Assembly (NCBI RefSeq): GCF_004296405.1
Contig: NZ_PSRR01000037.1
Location: forward strand, 1 to 39,593
DNA length: 39,593 bases
Source: Bradyrhizobium sp. Leo170
GTDB taxonomy: Bacteria; Pseudomonadota; Alphaproteobacteria; Rhizobiales; Xanthobacteraceae
Reading direction: 5' to 3'
The position numbers and the translations under genes are program-made. This document shows positions 8,800 to 15,900 of this stretch, piece by piece. Under the pieces are notes generated by a model, which saw only the letters and a list, made by a program, of their open reading frames with translations, was not told the DNA's origin and ran no database searches. How positions within the stretch are numbered: position 1 is the stretch's first letter; every line of letters starts with the position of its first letter.

Positions 8800-9168
8800 T
8801 CAGGCGCGCGAGGTGCGGAACACGATCAGGGCAAACAGGGCCATGGAGCCGACCACCAGCAATGAGCCCACGACCGGGGCGATCTCGAACGAGGACCCCT
8901 TCAGGAGCACGACGGCCACGCCCGCGGGGAACAGGATCGCGCCCAGAATGTGCATCCAGCCTTGGATCCGGGCCAGCATCGTCGCCCCGGCGGCCGGAAT
9001 CAGGCGGTAATAGAGCCCAAACAGGAACAAAAGCACGCCGCCGACGAGATTCAGATGGGCATGCGCCGGCGCCAGGGTGAAATTTTGCTGGATGCCCATG
9101 GCAATGCCGCCCAGCATCCCGAGCAGTAGAACGACGGCACTCACGCACATCATCAACGATCCAATCAT
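8800..9168 (-). CDS. Small four-helix membrane protein resembling part of heme-copper oxidase subunit I
   Basis: 122 residues, almost wholly membrane-embedded, with four predicted helices (about 3-25, 35-57, 66-87, 93-115). Helix 2 begins APAHAHLNLVGG, and FGLYYRLIPAA follows. The HAHLNLxG pattern is shared with cytochrome-c-oxidase/nitric-oxide-reductase subunit I, where such His residues bind heme. The protein is far too short to be an oxidase, so annotation as cytochrome-c oxidase would overstate it; heme binding is possible but untested. Start taken as the ATG at 9168, with GAGG upstream; a TTG directly before it is also in frame. It is divergent from the DedA gene and has its own terminator. 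Confidence 0.75.
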   Translation of the reverse strand: MIGSLMMCVSAVVLLLGMLGGIAMGIQQNFTLAPAHAHLNLVGGVLLFLFGLYYRLIPAAGATMLARIQGWMHILGAILFPAGVAVVLLKGSSFEIAPVVGSLLVVGSMALFALIVFRTSRA

Positions 9169-9244
9169 CAAAAAACCTCATCCTGTGGGAAAACGCTGCG
9201 GCCTTGGGGCCGGGACCTGAAATCACGCCCCTTCCTTCGGCTTT

Positions 9245-9260
9245 GTGACTTGATTGTCAC
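9245..9260. promoter_or_regulatory. Palindrome GTGAC-N6-GTCAC in divergent intergenic region
   Basis: A perfect 5+5 base inverted repeat with a 6-base spacer between the divergently read small membrane protein gene (start 9168) and the DedA gene (start 9347). Spacing and half-site resemble CRP/FNR-superfamily operators (TGTGA-N6-TCACA type) but are not an exact match. A regulator is not identifiable; this is a candidate site only. Confidence 0.35.
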
Positions 9261-9346
9261 GCAAGGGGCTGGCTTACCTGTCCTTAGGCTATGAGCCCGC
9301 AGAAAGGTTCAAGCCACCAGAGCGGGGCGGGGAAGGCGTTCATTAT

Positions 9347-9877
9347 ATGGAAGAATTTGCGCGTGCCGTGGCCGATTTCGTGCGCCACCACCAGGTTTGG
9401 GCCGCGCCAATCGTGCTCGTGCTGGCGTTCGGCGAGTCGCTCGCGTTCGTTTCGCTGCTGATCCCGGCCTGGGGCGCGCTGGTCGCGATCGGTGCGCTGA
9501 TCGGGGTGAGTGGTATCAGCTTCTGGCCGGTCTGGATCGCCGGCGGCATCGGCGCGGCACTCGGCGACTGGGTCTCCTATTGGTTCGGCTACCGCTACAA
9601 GGAAAAGGTCGCGCAGATGTGGCCGCTATCGCGCTATCCGGAGATCCTGCCGCGCGGCGAAGCCTTCGTGCGCAAATGGGGCGTGCCCAGCATCTTCATT
9701 GGCCGCTTCTTTGGACCCTTGCGCGCCTCGGTTCCGCTCGCGGCCGGTATCTTCGAGATGTCATATTGGCCATTCCAGATCGCCAATTTCATCTCCGCGC
9801 TGGTGTGGTCGGCGGTGCTGCTGCTGTTCGGGGACGTGATGGCGCACATCGCCGAGTGGTTGTGGCGAACGGTGTGA
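9347..9877 (+). CDS. DedA family (VTT/SNARE-associated domain) membrane protein
   Basis: A 176-residue inner-membrane protein of the DedA family, whose better studied members move undecaprenyl phosphate or other lipids across the membrane and affect membrane potential and drug tolerance. Visible hallmarks are the acidic residue in the first hydrophobic segment (VLAFGESLAFVSLLIPAW), the GDWVSYWFGY stretch, and the signature IGRFFGPLRASVPLAAG near the middle. It has about four to five hydrophobic segments, including re-entrant ones. Start placed at the ATG with GGAAGG upstream; the open frame extends 31 codons further but those residues are not membrane-like. Probably monocistronic, followed by a hairpin. 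Confidence 0.88.
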   Translation: MEEFARAVADFVRHHQVWAAPIVLVLAFGESLAFVSLLIPAWGALVAIGALIGVSGISFWPVWIAGGIGAALGDWVSYWFGYRYKEKVAQMWPLSRYPEILPRGEAFVRKWGVPSIFIGRFFGPLRASVPLAAGIFEMSYWPFQIANFISALVWSAVLLLFGDVMAHIAEWLWRTV

Positions 9878-9889
9878 GACGTGGAATAA

Positions 9890-9936
9890 GCGCCCGAGGC
9901 GGGGGTTAGCCCCGTCGATACCGGGCGCTCCATTTT
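9890..9936 (+). terminator. Probable terminator after the DedA gene
   Basis: GCGCCCG (9890-9896) pairs with CGGGCGC (9922-9928), with an inner GGGG/CCCC hairpin, followed by TCCATTTT. The T-run is short and interrupted, so it is weaker than the other terminators here, but the position 13 bases after the stop codon fits. Confidence 0.55.
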
Positions 9937-10005
9937 CGGTGGATTGGGTCCTTGCAGGAAGCCAACGCGGAATTACCGCGGTCATCGTTTCACTGGGAGA
10001 GCATC

Positions 10006-10995
10006 ATGGAAATCACACGTCGTCACGCCCTCGCGGGCGCAGCCGCTATTGCTGCTGCGCCGCTGTTGCCGAACATTCCCGCACAGGCCGCGGCGCCGCT
10101 CGCGGACAAGCAGGCGCCGAGCTTCTACCGCTACAAGGTCGGTGACATCCAGGTCACCGTGGTGTCCGACGGCAAGAACGTTTTCAAGCTGGAAGACTCC
10201 TTCATCACCAATGCGAAGAAGGAGGAAGTGAACGCGGCACTGGAAAAGGCGTTCCTGCCGCGTGATGTCTTCACGATCCATTTCGCCCCGCTCGTGATCA
10301 ACAGCGGCGGCAAGCTCATCGTGCTCGACACCGGCAACGGCCCCACGGGCAAGGTCAGCAGCAAAGGCGCTAACGGATTGTTCATCGACCATATGACGGC
10401 GGCGGGATTCGATCCCAAGGCGGTCGACATGGTCGTGATCTCCCACTTCCACGGCGACCATGTGAATGGTCTCTTGACGGCGGACGGCACGCCGGCGTTT
10501 CCGAACGCCGAGGTGCTGGTGCCTGCCGTGGAGTGGAAGTTCTGGATGGACGATGGCGAGATGAGTCGCGCTCCGGCCGGTCGCATGCAGAATCTTTTCA
10601 AGAACAACCGCAGCATCTTCGAGGCGAGCCTTCAGAAGAAGGTGACGCCCTACGAATGGGGCAAGGAGGTCGCGCCGGGACTGCTCGCGGTCGAGACCGC
10701 CGGCCACACCCCGGGTCACACCTCCTACGTGTTGTCGTCGGGTTCAGGGAAGGTATTCATCCAGTCCGACGTCACCAACAATCCGAATCCGTTCGCGACC
10801 AATCCGGGCTGGCACGCCTTCTTCGATCAGGACGCCGACATGGCCGAGAAGACCCGTCGCCGGGTCTACGACATGGTGGCCGCCGAGAAGCTGCAATTGC
10901 AGGGCTTCCACTATCCATTCCCCGGCCTCGCCAATGTCGAGAAGGACGGCAATGGCTATCGGGTGATCCCGGTGCCGTGGAATCCCGTGATCTGA
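10006..10995 (+). CDS. Tat-exported MBL-fold metallo-hydrolase
   Basis: A 329-residue metallo-beta-lactamase-fold hydrolase. The N-terminus has a twin-arginine signal (TRRHALAGAAAI then Ala-rich, cleavage near AQA), so the protein should be exported folded to the periplasm. The metal-binding motif HFHGDHVNG is intact. Downstream zinc ligands are plausible in TAGHTPGHTSYV and in the Asp of VFIQSDVTNN. Closest in pattern to the broad AHL-lactonase/alkylsulfatase-like MBL group; the substrate cannot be read from sequence. Start at the ATG with GGGAGA upstream and the Tat motif directly after it. It stands alone, followed by a repeat. Confidence 0.88.
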   Translation: MEITRRHALAGAAAIAAAPLLPNIPAQAAAPLADKQAPSFYRYKVGDIQVTVVSDGKNVFKLEDSFITNAKKEEVNAALEKAFLPRDVFTIHFAPLVINSGGKLIVLDTGNGPTGKVSSKGANGLFIDHMTAAGFDPKAVDMVVISHFHGDHVNGLLTADGTPAFPNAEVLVPAVEWKFWMDDGEMSRAPAGRMQNLFKNNRSIFEASLQKKVTPYEWGKEVAPGLLAVETAGHTPGHTSYVLSSGSGKVFIQSDVTNNPNPFATNPGWHAFFDQDADMAEKTRRRVYDMVAAEKLQLQGFHYPFPGLANVEKDGNGYRVIPVPWNPVI

Positions 10996-11008
10996 ATGGC
11001 CCCACGCT

Positions 11009-11100
11009 CGTCATTCCGGGGCGTGCGCCTTTAGCGCGCGAACCCGGAAGTTGCGGCGGGAGATTCCGGGTTCGACGCTACCGCGTCGCCCCGGATTGAC
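11009..11100. repeat. Dispersed CGTCATTCCGGGG-type intergenic repeat
   Basis: Starts CGTCATTCCGGGGCG and ends CGCCCCGGATTGACG, an imperfect inverted repeat. Internal blocks AACCCGGAA and ATTCCGGGTTCGACGCT resemble those of the copy at 27324-27429. It lies just after the MBL hydrolase gene. A minimal version of the same family is at 22176-22213. Confidence 0.75.
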
Positions 11101-11111
11101 GGCGTTGCGCC

Positions 11112-11140
11112 TTGACGATCAGGCCCCGCACCCCTATAGC
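11112..11140 (+). promoter_or_regulatory. Candidate sigma-70-type promoter for the PaiB-like gene and argC
   Basis: TTGACG (11112-11117) and TATAGC (11135-11140) are separated by exactly 17 bases. Transcription would start near 11147, giving a leader of about 170 bases before the PaiB-like start at 11321. It lies between a repeat element and the gene. The match is good, but no test of activity is possible here. Confidence 0.45.
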
Positions 11141-11320
11141 CTCACGCATGATCCATGCTGCGACCAATTTCATCGCCCGCCGCAGCCGCGCTTGCGCGGT
11201 ATGGGCGGTCGTCTGCGTTTAAGATCATCGCCTCTGCCGCCGGATCACCTCCCGCGGCATCTTTCCCAAGAAAAGAAACGCGGTCGGTCTGGCGGCTCCT
11301 AGCCACCTCCGGAGTTCGAC

Positions 11321-11986
11321 ATGTATACGCCACCGCCGTTCAAGCCCGACCGCGCCGCAAGTCTCGCCTTTGCGGAAGCGCGCGGGTTCGGCCTTGTCTG
11401 CGCCTGGGACGGCGCCAAGCCGATCGCTTCGCCGCTGCCGTTCTACCTGTCCTATGGCGCGGACGGGACGCCGCGCGCGGTGTTTCATCTCGCCCGTCAC
11501 AATCCGCTGATAAAGCTTGCGGGGACTTCGTCCTGGCTGCTGGCCGTCACCGGATCGGATGCCTATGTGTCGGCGGATTGGTATGTCTCACGCGATCAGG
11601 TGCCGACTTGGCTTTATCAGGCTGTGCATCTGAGCGGTCCGGTACGGCCGCTGTCGGATGACGAGCTTGCGGTGCAGATCGATACGCTCAGCGCCAAGTT
11701 CGAGAACAGGCTGCTGCCGAAGAAGCCGTGGACGTCATCGAAGATGACCGCCGCACGGCTCGAGGCGATGAAGAAGGCAATCGTGGGTCTTGAGATGACG
11801 GTTGAAGAGGTCGAGGGTAGCTTCAAGCTCAACCAGCACAAATCCGAAACCGACTACGCAGCGGTGGCGAGCGTGCTCGCTTCGCAGACCGATGCAGGCG
11901 CGCAACAGATTGCGCATCTGATGCGCCAAGCGCGGCCGCAGGCCTTTGCAAGTGAACCGAACAAGCTCGAAAGGAGCGAGCCATGA
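11321..11986 (+). CDS. PaiB-like FMN-binding negative transcriptional regulator family protein
   Basis: A 221-residue protein of the PaiB family, a split-barrel FMN-binding fold. Supporting features are the N-terminal MYTPPPFKPD, the PLPFYLSY segment, FHLARHNPL, the conserved SADWY and VPTWLYQAVHLSG segment, and the C-terminal GLEMTVEEVEGSFKLNQHKS. In Bacillus, PaiB was described as a repressor of sporulation and protease genes. In proteobacteria the role is unclear and a flavin enzyme role is equally possible. Start has CGGAG six bases upstream. Its stop overlaps the argC start by four bases (ATGA), so translation of argC is probably coupled to it. Confidence 0.85.
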   Translation: MYTPPPFKPDRAASLAFAEARGFGLVCAWDGAKPIASPLPFYLSYGADGTPRAVFHLARHNPLIKLAGTSSWLLAVTGSDAYVSADWYVSRDQVPTWLYQAVHLSGPVRPLSDDELAVQIDTLSAKFENRLLPKKPWTSSKMTAARLEAMKKAIVGLEMTVEEVEGSFKLNQHKSETDYAAVASVLASQTDAGAQQIAHLMRQARPQAFASEPNKLERSEP

Positions 11987-12963
11987 GCCTCTCTGACGTC
12001 AAGCCATCCCCGACCGTCGGCAGCGCCGCCAAGCCCGCCGTGTTTGTCGACGGTGCCAGTGGAACAACGGGCCTCGGCATCAACGAGCGGCTTCGGCTGC
12101 AGAATGACGTGGTGGTGAAGAGCATTGCCGAAGAAAAGCGCAAGGACGCAGGCGCCAAGCGCGCGCTGATGGAGGAGGTGGATCTGGTGATCCTCTGCCT
12201 GCCGGACGATGCCGCGAAGGAGACCGTTGCGTTGATCGACAGCATGGGCGCCGCGGCACCCCGGGTGCTTGACGCATCGACGGCGTTCCGCGTTGCCAGC
12301 GACTGGACCTACGGCTTTCCGGAGCTCGCGGCGGATCAGGCGGACAAGATCCGCACCGCTCGGAAGGTTTCCAACCCCGGCTGCTATCCGACCGGCGCGA
12401 TCGCGCTGCTCCGCCCGCTGGTCGACGCCGGCCTGCTGCCTGCGGATTACCCGGTCACCGTCAACGCCGTCAGCGGCTATTCCGGCGGCGGAAAGTCGAT
12501 GATCGCAAGCTTCGAGGACGGCACCGCGCCAGCCTTCGAACTTTATGGTCTCGGTTTCGAGCACAAGCATGTGCCGGAGATGCAGCTTTACTCGCGGCTG
12601 ACGCGCCGGCCGATCTTTGTGCCGTCGGTGGGCAACTACCGGCAGGGCATGCTGGTGTCAGTGCCATTGCAGCTTGAGACACTGCCGGGCAAGCCCGGTG
12701 CGGCCGACCTCCACGCTGCGCTGGCGGAACGCTACGCCGGAAGCCGCTACGTCTCGGTCATGCCGCTTGAGAACGAGGCCGCCAAGAGCGGGCGGATCGA
12801 GCCCGAGGCGCTGAACGAGACCAACAGGCTCGAACTTTATGTCTTTGCCAGCGACAAGCACCATCAGGCGGTGCTGGTCGCGCGCCTGGACAACCTGGGC
12901 AAAGGTGCCTCGGGCGCGGCGGTGCAAAACATGCGGCTGATGCTGGGGCTCGCTGAGGCCTAA
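11983..12963 (+). CDS. argC: N-acetyl-gamma-glutamyl-phosphate reductase
   Basis: A 326-residue enzyme for the third step of arginine synthesis, the NADPH-dependent reduction of N-acetyl-glutamyl phosphate to the semialdehyde. The nucleotide-binding turn is VFVDGASGTTGLGI, and the catalytic cysteine is Cys134 in VSNPGCYPTGAI. The catalytic-domain stretches VSGYSGGGKSM and FEHKHVPEM are also present. The length and the shortened N-terminal domain fit the type 2 ArgC subfamily. It overlaps the PaiB-like gene by four bases with AAAGGAG before its ATG. No other arginine genes are visible nearby, so the coupling to a PaiB-like protein is unusual. Confidence 0.93.
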   Translation: MSLSDVKPSPTVGSAAKPAVFVDGASGTTGLGINERLRLQNDVVVKSIAEEKRKDAGAKRALMEEVDLVILCLPDDAAKETVALIDSMGAAAPRVLDASTAFRVASDWTYGFPELAADQADKIRTARKVSNPGCYPTGAIALLRPLVDAGLLPADYPVTVNAVSGYSGGGKSMIASFEDGTAPAFELYGLGFEHKHVPEMQLYSRLTRRPIFVPSVGNYRQGMLVSVPLQLETLPGKPGAADLHAALAERYAGSRYVSVMPLENEAAKSGRIEPEALNETNRLELYVFASDKHHQAVLVARLDNLGKGASGAAVQNMRLMLGLAEA

Positions 12964-13385
12964 GCCTGAAGCGGGCGGCACTGTTCTGTCATGCTGAGCG
13001 CTTCGCGCAGCGATGCGCTCAGCATTCTGCCGGAGCGACGTTGGACCATCGGCGCTGAGCGGCGCAATCGGGGCGCGCTCCAGGCTCACCAGGAAACTGG
13101 ATGAAGTCAGTCGCCGCACATGAGGGCGCTCGTCCGCGATCCGATGGCTGGCGCGCACAGGGCGTATCCTGTCTGCGTACGCTTTTTGCGAACACAATGC
13201 GCAAAAATGATGCTCGTACGCAACGCTTTGCGGTGCAAGACTTCCTGTTGCCTTGCAATCCAGTGGTCGCCGAGCGCTCCGCAAACACGGAGATGAAGCT
13301 GGCTCGCAGGCTCAGCTTGCCGTTGTGGTGACGACGATGGCGCCCCGACGGTCGGCTGAATCACTTCCAGTCCAAAGGGGCAGGC
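12964..13385. other. Intergenic region between argC and the substrate-binding protein gene
   Basis: Holds a perfect 10-base inverted repeat just after argC (TGCTGAGCGC at 12992-13001, GCGCTCAGCA at 13015-13024), which could form a terminator stem but lacks a T-run. From 13080 to 13330 both strands show short open frames (for example 13101-13331 plus, 13107-13364 minus) with no homology I recognise. They may be decayed coding or repeat material. A good ribosome-binding site AAAGGGG precedes the next gene. Confidence 0.5.
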
Positions 13386-14372
13386 ATGCGGACCGCTACA
13401 CTCATGAAACAGTGTCTTACTATCTGTGCGATGGCCTTGTCGGTCATGGGTTCGCCAGCCCAGGCGCTCGATAAGGTTGTTTACGGCCTAAACTGGGTGC
13501 CACAAGGGGAGCACTGTGGCTTCTTCCAGGCCCAGGCGAAGGGCTACTACAAGGACACTGGCCTCGACGTCGAACTTCGTCCCGGCAATCCAAACGTCAA
13601 TATGCCCCTCATGGTCGCTGCCGGCGAAATCGACATGGGCATGGGGTCGAGTTTCACAACGCTCAATCTGGTCAATCGGGGCGTGAAGGCCCGTACGGTC
13701 GCGGCATTTTTCCAGAAGGACCCGCAGACGCTGGTGGCTCATGCAGGCCAGGGCGTTTCCACCCTGCAGGACCTGAAGGACCGGCGGATCATGATCGGCC
13801 AGTTCTCACGAAACGAATTCTGGCAATTCCTGAAAGCCAAGTTCGGCTTCTCGGATGATCAGCTGGCGGCCTACAGCTATTCGGCTGCGCCGTTTCTTGC
13901 CGATCCCAAGGCCGTGCAGCAAGGCTATATCACCGAAGACGCCTTGCTGCTCGGCAAGGCCTTGCCTGCACCGCCCGTATCGATCCTGCTTGCCGACTAT
14001 GGCTACGACAATTACGCGACCACGATCTTCGCCACCGACGCCTATATTGAAGGTCATTCCAACACCGTTCAGGCCTTCGTCGACGCAACCCGAAAGGGGT
14101 TCGAAGAATGTATGACGGGTGACGCCACACCGGCCATGAAAGCTATCCTCGCCGTCAATCCAACCGGCGGAGAGGAACTGTTCCGCTTCAAGCTCGATCA
14201 GATGCGCAAGCGCGGGCTTGTCCTTGGGGGCGATGCCGACAGGCTGGGGATTGGCGCCATGACGGACGAACGCTGGACCCGCTTCTTCGACACGCTCGCC
14301 ACGGCAGGAGTCTATCCGAGAACGCTCGACGTGAGATCCGCCTACACGCTGCGATTCAGCAACACCAAATGA
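13386..14372 (+). CDS. ABC transporter substrate-binding protein, NMT1/THI5-like
   Basis: A 328-residue periplasmic binding protein. The signal peptide covers about residues 1-27 (ends SPAQA before LDKVVYG). The mature start VVYGLNWVPQGEHCGFFQAQ, GYYKDTGLDVEL, and AAGEIDMGMGSS are typical of the NMT1/THI5-like and nitrate/sulfonate/taurine-binding group. Ligands in this group include pyrimidine precursors of thiamine, riboflavin, sulfonates and aromatic acids; the ligand here cannot be told. Start has AAAGGGG upstream. No permease or ATPase gene is adjacent. It lies 37 bases upstream of a 2OG-Fe(II)-type oxygenase gene, probably in one transcript. Confidence 0.87.
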   Translation: MRTATLMKQCLTICAMALSVMGSPAQALDKVVYGLNWVPQGEHCGFFQAQAKGYYKDTGLDVELRPGNPNVNMPLMVAAGEIDMGMGSSFTTLNLVNRGVKARTVAAFFQKDPQTLVAHAGQGVSTLQDLKDRRIMIGQFSRNEFWQFLKAKFGFSDDQLAAYSYSAAPFLADPKAVQQGYITEDALLLGKALPAPPVSILLADYGYDNYATTIFATDAYIEGHSNTVQAFVDATRKGFEECMTGDATPAMKAILAVNPTGGEELFRFKLDQMRKRGLVLGGDADRLGIGAMTDERWTRFFDTLATAGVYPRTLDVRSAYTLRFSNTK

Positions 14373-14409
14373 CCGCTCGACCCCCTGGTATGTTTGCCGA
14401 GAGATTTCG

Positions 14410-15399
14410 ATGCCTCAGATGACTCTTCCCATCGTCGATATAGCTCCCTTCGTCCACGGTGACGCTGCGGCCCGCCAGAAGGTCGGACTGGCGTTTGGTC
14501 ATGCGTTCGAAAGCATCGGTTTCGCCGTTGTGGTCGGGCACGGGGTGCCGGAACAGCTCGCGAGCGACACCTATGGCGCTGTGAAGGACTATTTCGCGCA
14601 GCCCATGGCGACGAAGCTGCAGAATGCCGCACCCGAGAAGACCAAGGGGCGCGGCTATCTGCCGATCGGAATCGAGAGTGTCGCCAAGACCCTGTCGGGC
14701 GAAACGCCGCCTGACCTGTGCGAGGCCCTGGTGTTTGCGGCTCCACACCGGGCAGCCCACAGCGGCCGGCCGAATATATGGCCCGCCAGTCCGGTCGGGC
14801 TTCGAGACTTGGTTGAAGCCTGGTCGGCCGAGATCATGACGCTCACCGCTCATCTCACGCGTCTTTCGGCGTTGGCCCTCGATCTGCCAGAAGACTATTT
14901 CGCGTCCTCGTATGCCGATCCATCGATCACGCTGCGCTTTGTACATTATCCCGATCAGCCGCAACCGCCTGCGCCGGGTCAATTGCGCTATGGCGCCCAT
15001 CATGACTACGGTGGCCTGACCATCCTGCGGCAGGACGAGGCGCCGGGCGGCCTCGAGGTCTGTGATCGCGACGGGACATGGAGCGAGGTTGGCGTCGTCC
15101 CGAACTCCTTCGTGATCAATGTCGGCGATCTGATGTCGCGATGGACCAATGGCCGCTGGCGCTCGACGCTGCATCGGGTATCCAACCCCGATCGCAGCCT
15201 CACAGGCTCGACCGCGCGCCTGTCCATGGTGGCCTTCACGGGACCGAACGAGTCGGCCGAAGTCGCCTGCCTCCCGACTTGCGTCGATGCGAAGCATCCC
15301 GCGCTGTACGAGCCCGTGTTGGCTGGCGACTACATTCGCGCCAAGCTGACGGCATCCATGGATTTGAGCATGAAGCCCGAGGCCAGGCCACAGCCGTGA
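14410..15399 (+). CDS. Isopenicillin N synthase-like 2-oxoglutarate/Fe(II)-dependent oxygenase
   Basis: A 329-residue non-heme iron oxygenase. The N-terminal DIOX_N-type region has IVDIAPFVHGD and SIGFAVVVGHGV. The iron-binding facial triad is His and Asp in YGAHHDYGGLTIL and a distal His in STLHRVSNP. The co-substrate Arg-x-Ser is RLSM, about 15 residues after the distal His. All catalytic residues are present, so an active dioxygenase is expected. Possible classes include hydroxylation or ethylene-forming-enzyme-like reactions; the substrate is unknown. The upstream substrate-binding protein gene may supply or sense its substrate. It converges on the MAPEG gene with a 10-base gap. Confidence 0.9.
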   Translation: MPQMTLPIVDIAPFVHGDAAARQKVGLAFGHAFESIGFAVVVGHGVPEQLASDTYGAVKDYFAQPMATKLQNAAPEKTKGRGYLPIGIESVAKTLSGETPPDLCEALVFAAPHRAAHSGRPNIWPASPVGLRDLVEAWSAEIMTLTAHLTRLSALALDLPEDYFASSYADPSITLRFVHYPDQPQPPAPGQLRYGAHHDYGGLTILRQDEAPGGLEVCDRDGTWSEVGVVPNSFVINVGDLMSRWTNGRWRSTLHRVSNPDRSLTGSTARLSMVAFTGPNESAEVACLPTCVDAKHPALYEPVLAGDYIRAKLTASMDLSMKPEARPQP

Positions 15400-15409
15400 A
15401 GCACTGCAA

Positions 15410-15808
15410 TCAGAGCACCCTGAATATCGCCAGCGCGAGCACGGCTTGCGCGAGGAAGCCGATGACGAAGGCGAGGGTGCGGAACACCGGCAGGCCGAGC
15501 GTGTAGACGATCAGGTGCGCCACGCGCGACCAGAAATAGACGGCGCAAGCGAGCACGGTCCATTTGGTGGAATAGTCGATTGCATTGAGGATCAGGACCA
15601 GCGGCGCGAAAACGATGAGGTTCTCGACCGCGTTGTCATGCGCGAACATCAGCCGGTTCGCCCAGTCGGCGAGAGGCTTGTCGCCGCGCGAGGGGTTGGC
15701 CATCGCGCCGGCGAGGCCGCGGACCTGGCAGCGGTTGATGATGTAGGGAATCCACAATATTCCGGTCAGAATCACCGTCAGCGTCAGCCAGAACAGTTCA
15801 CGCGTCAT
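15410..15808 (-). CDS. MAPEG family membrane protein
   Basis: A 132-residue integral membrane protein with four hydrophobic helices. It belongs to the MAPEG group (membrane-associated eicosanoid and glutathione metabolism proteins). The pattern includes the loop NRLMFAHDNAVENLIVFAPLVLI (quoted in part: AHDNAVENLIVFAPL) between helices 1 and 2 and the AVYFWSRVAHLIVYTLGLP segment, where the Glu-Asn and Arg residues match the conserved glutathione-contact positions. Bacterial members are of uncertain function. GAGGGGA precedes the ATG. No partner gene is evident. Confidence 0.85.
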   Translation of the reverse strand: MTRELFWLTLTVILTGILWIPYIINRCQVRGLAGAMANPSRGDKPLADWANRLMFAHDNAVENLIVFAPLVLILNAIDYSTKWTVLACAVYFWSRVAHLIVYTLGLPVFRTLAFVIGFLAQAVLALAIFRVL

Positions 15809-15900
15809 TGGTTTCCCCTCGATTGATCCGCGTCCCGTCTGGAGCGTGATTTTTCTGCTCCAAGTGGACGCTTGATTATACCGAAGCGGCGCGCATCGCG

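Larger units (their letters stand above)
10996..11320. other. Intergenic region upstream of the PaiB-like gene
   Basis: The first third is a dispersed repeat (11009-11100). A promoter-like pair follows at 11112-11140. The roughly 170 bases from there to the PaiB-like start contain short frames on both strands but none with a convincing ribosome-binding site or protein pattern. I treat it as an untranslated leader. Confidence 0.5.

Noticed and set aside
9250..9264. A FixK2/FNR-type box reading TTGA...GCAA in front of the oxidase-like gene.
   Set aside because: The half-sites are separated by seven rather than six bases, so it does not fit the consensus; only the GTGAC palindrome is kept as a weak candidate.
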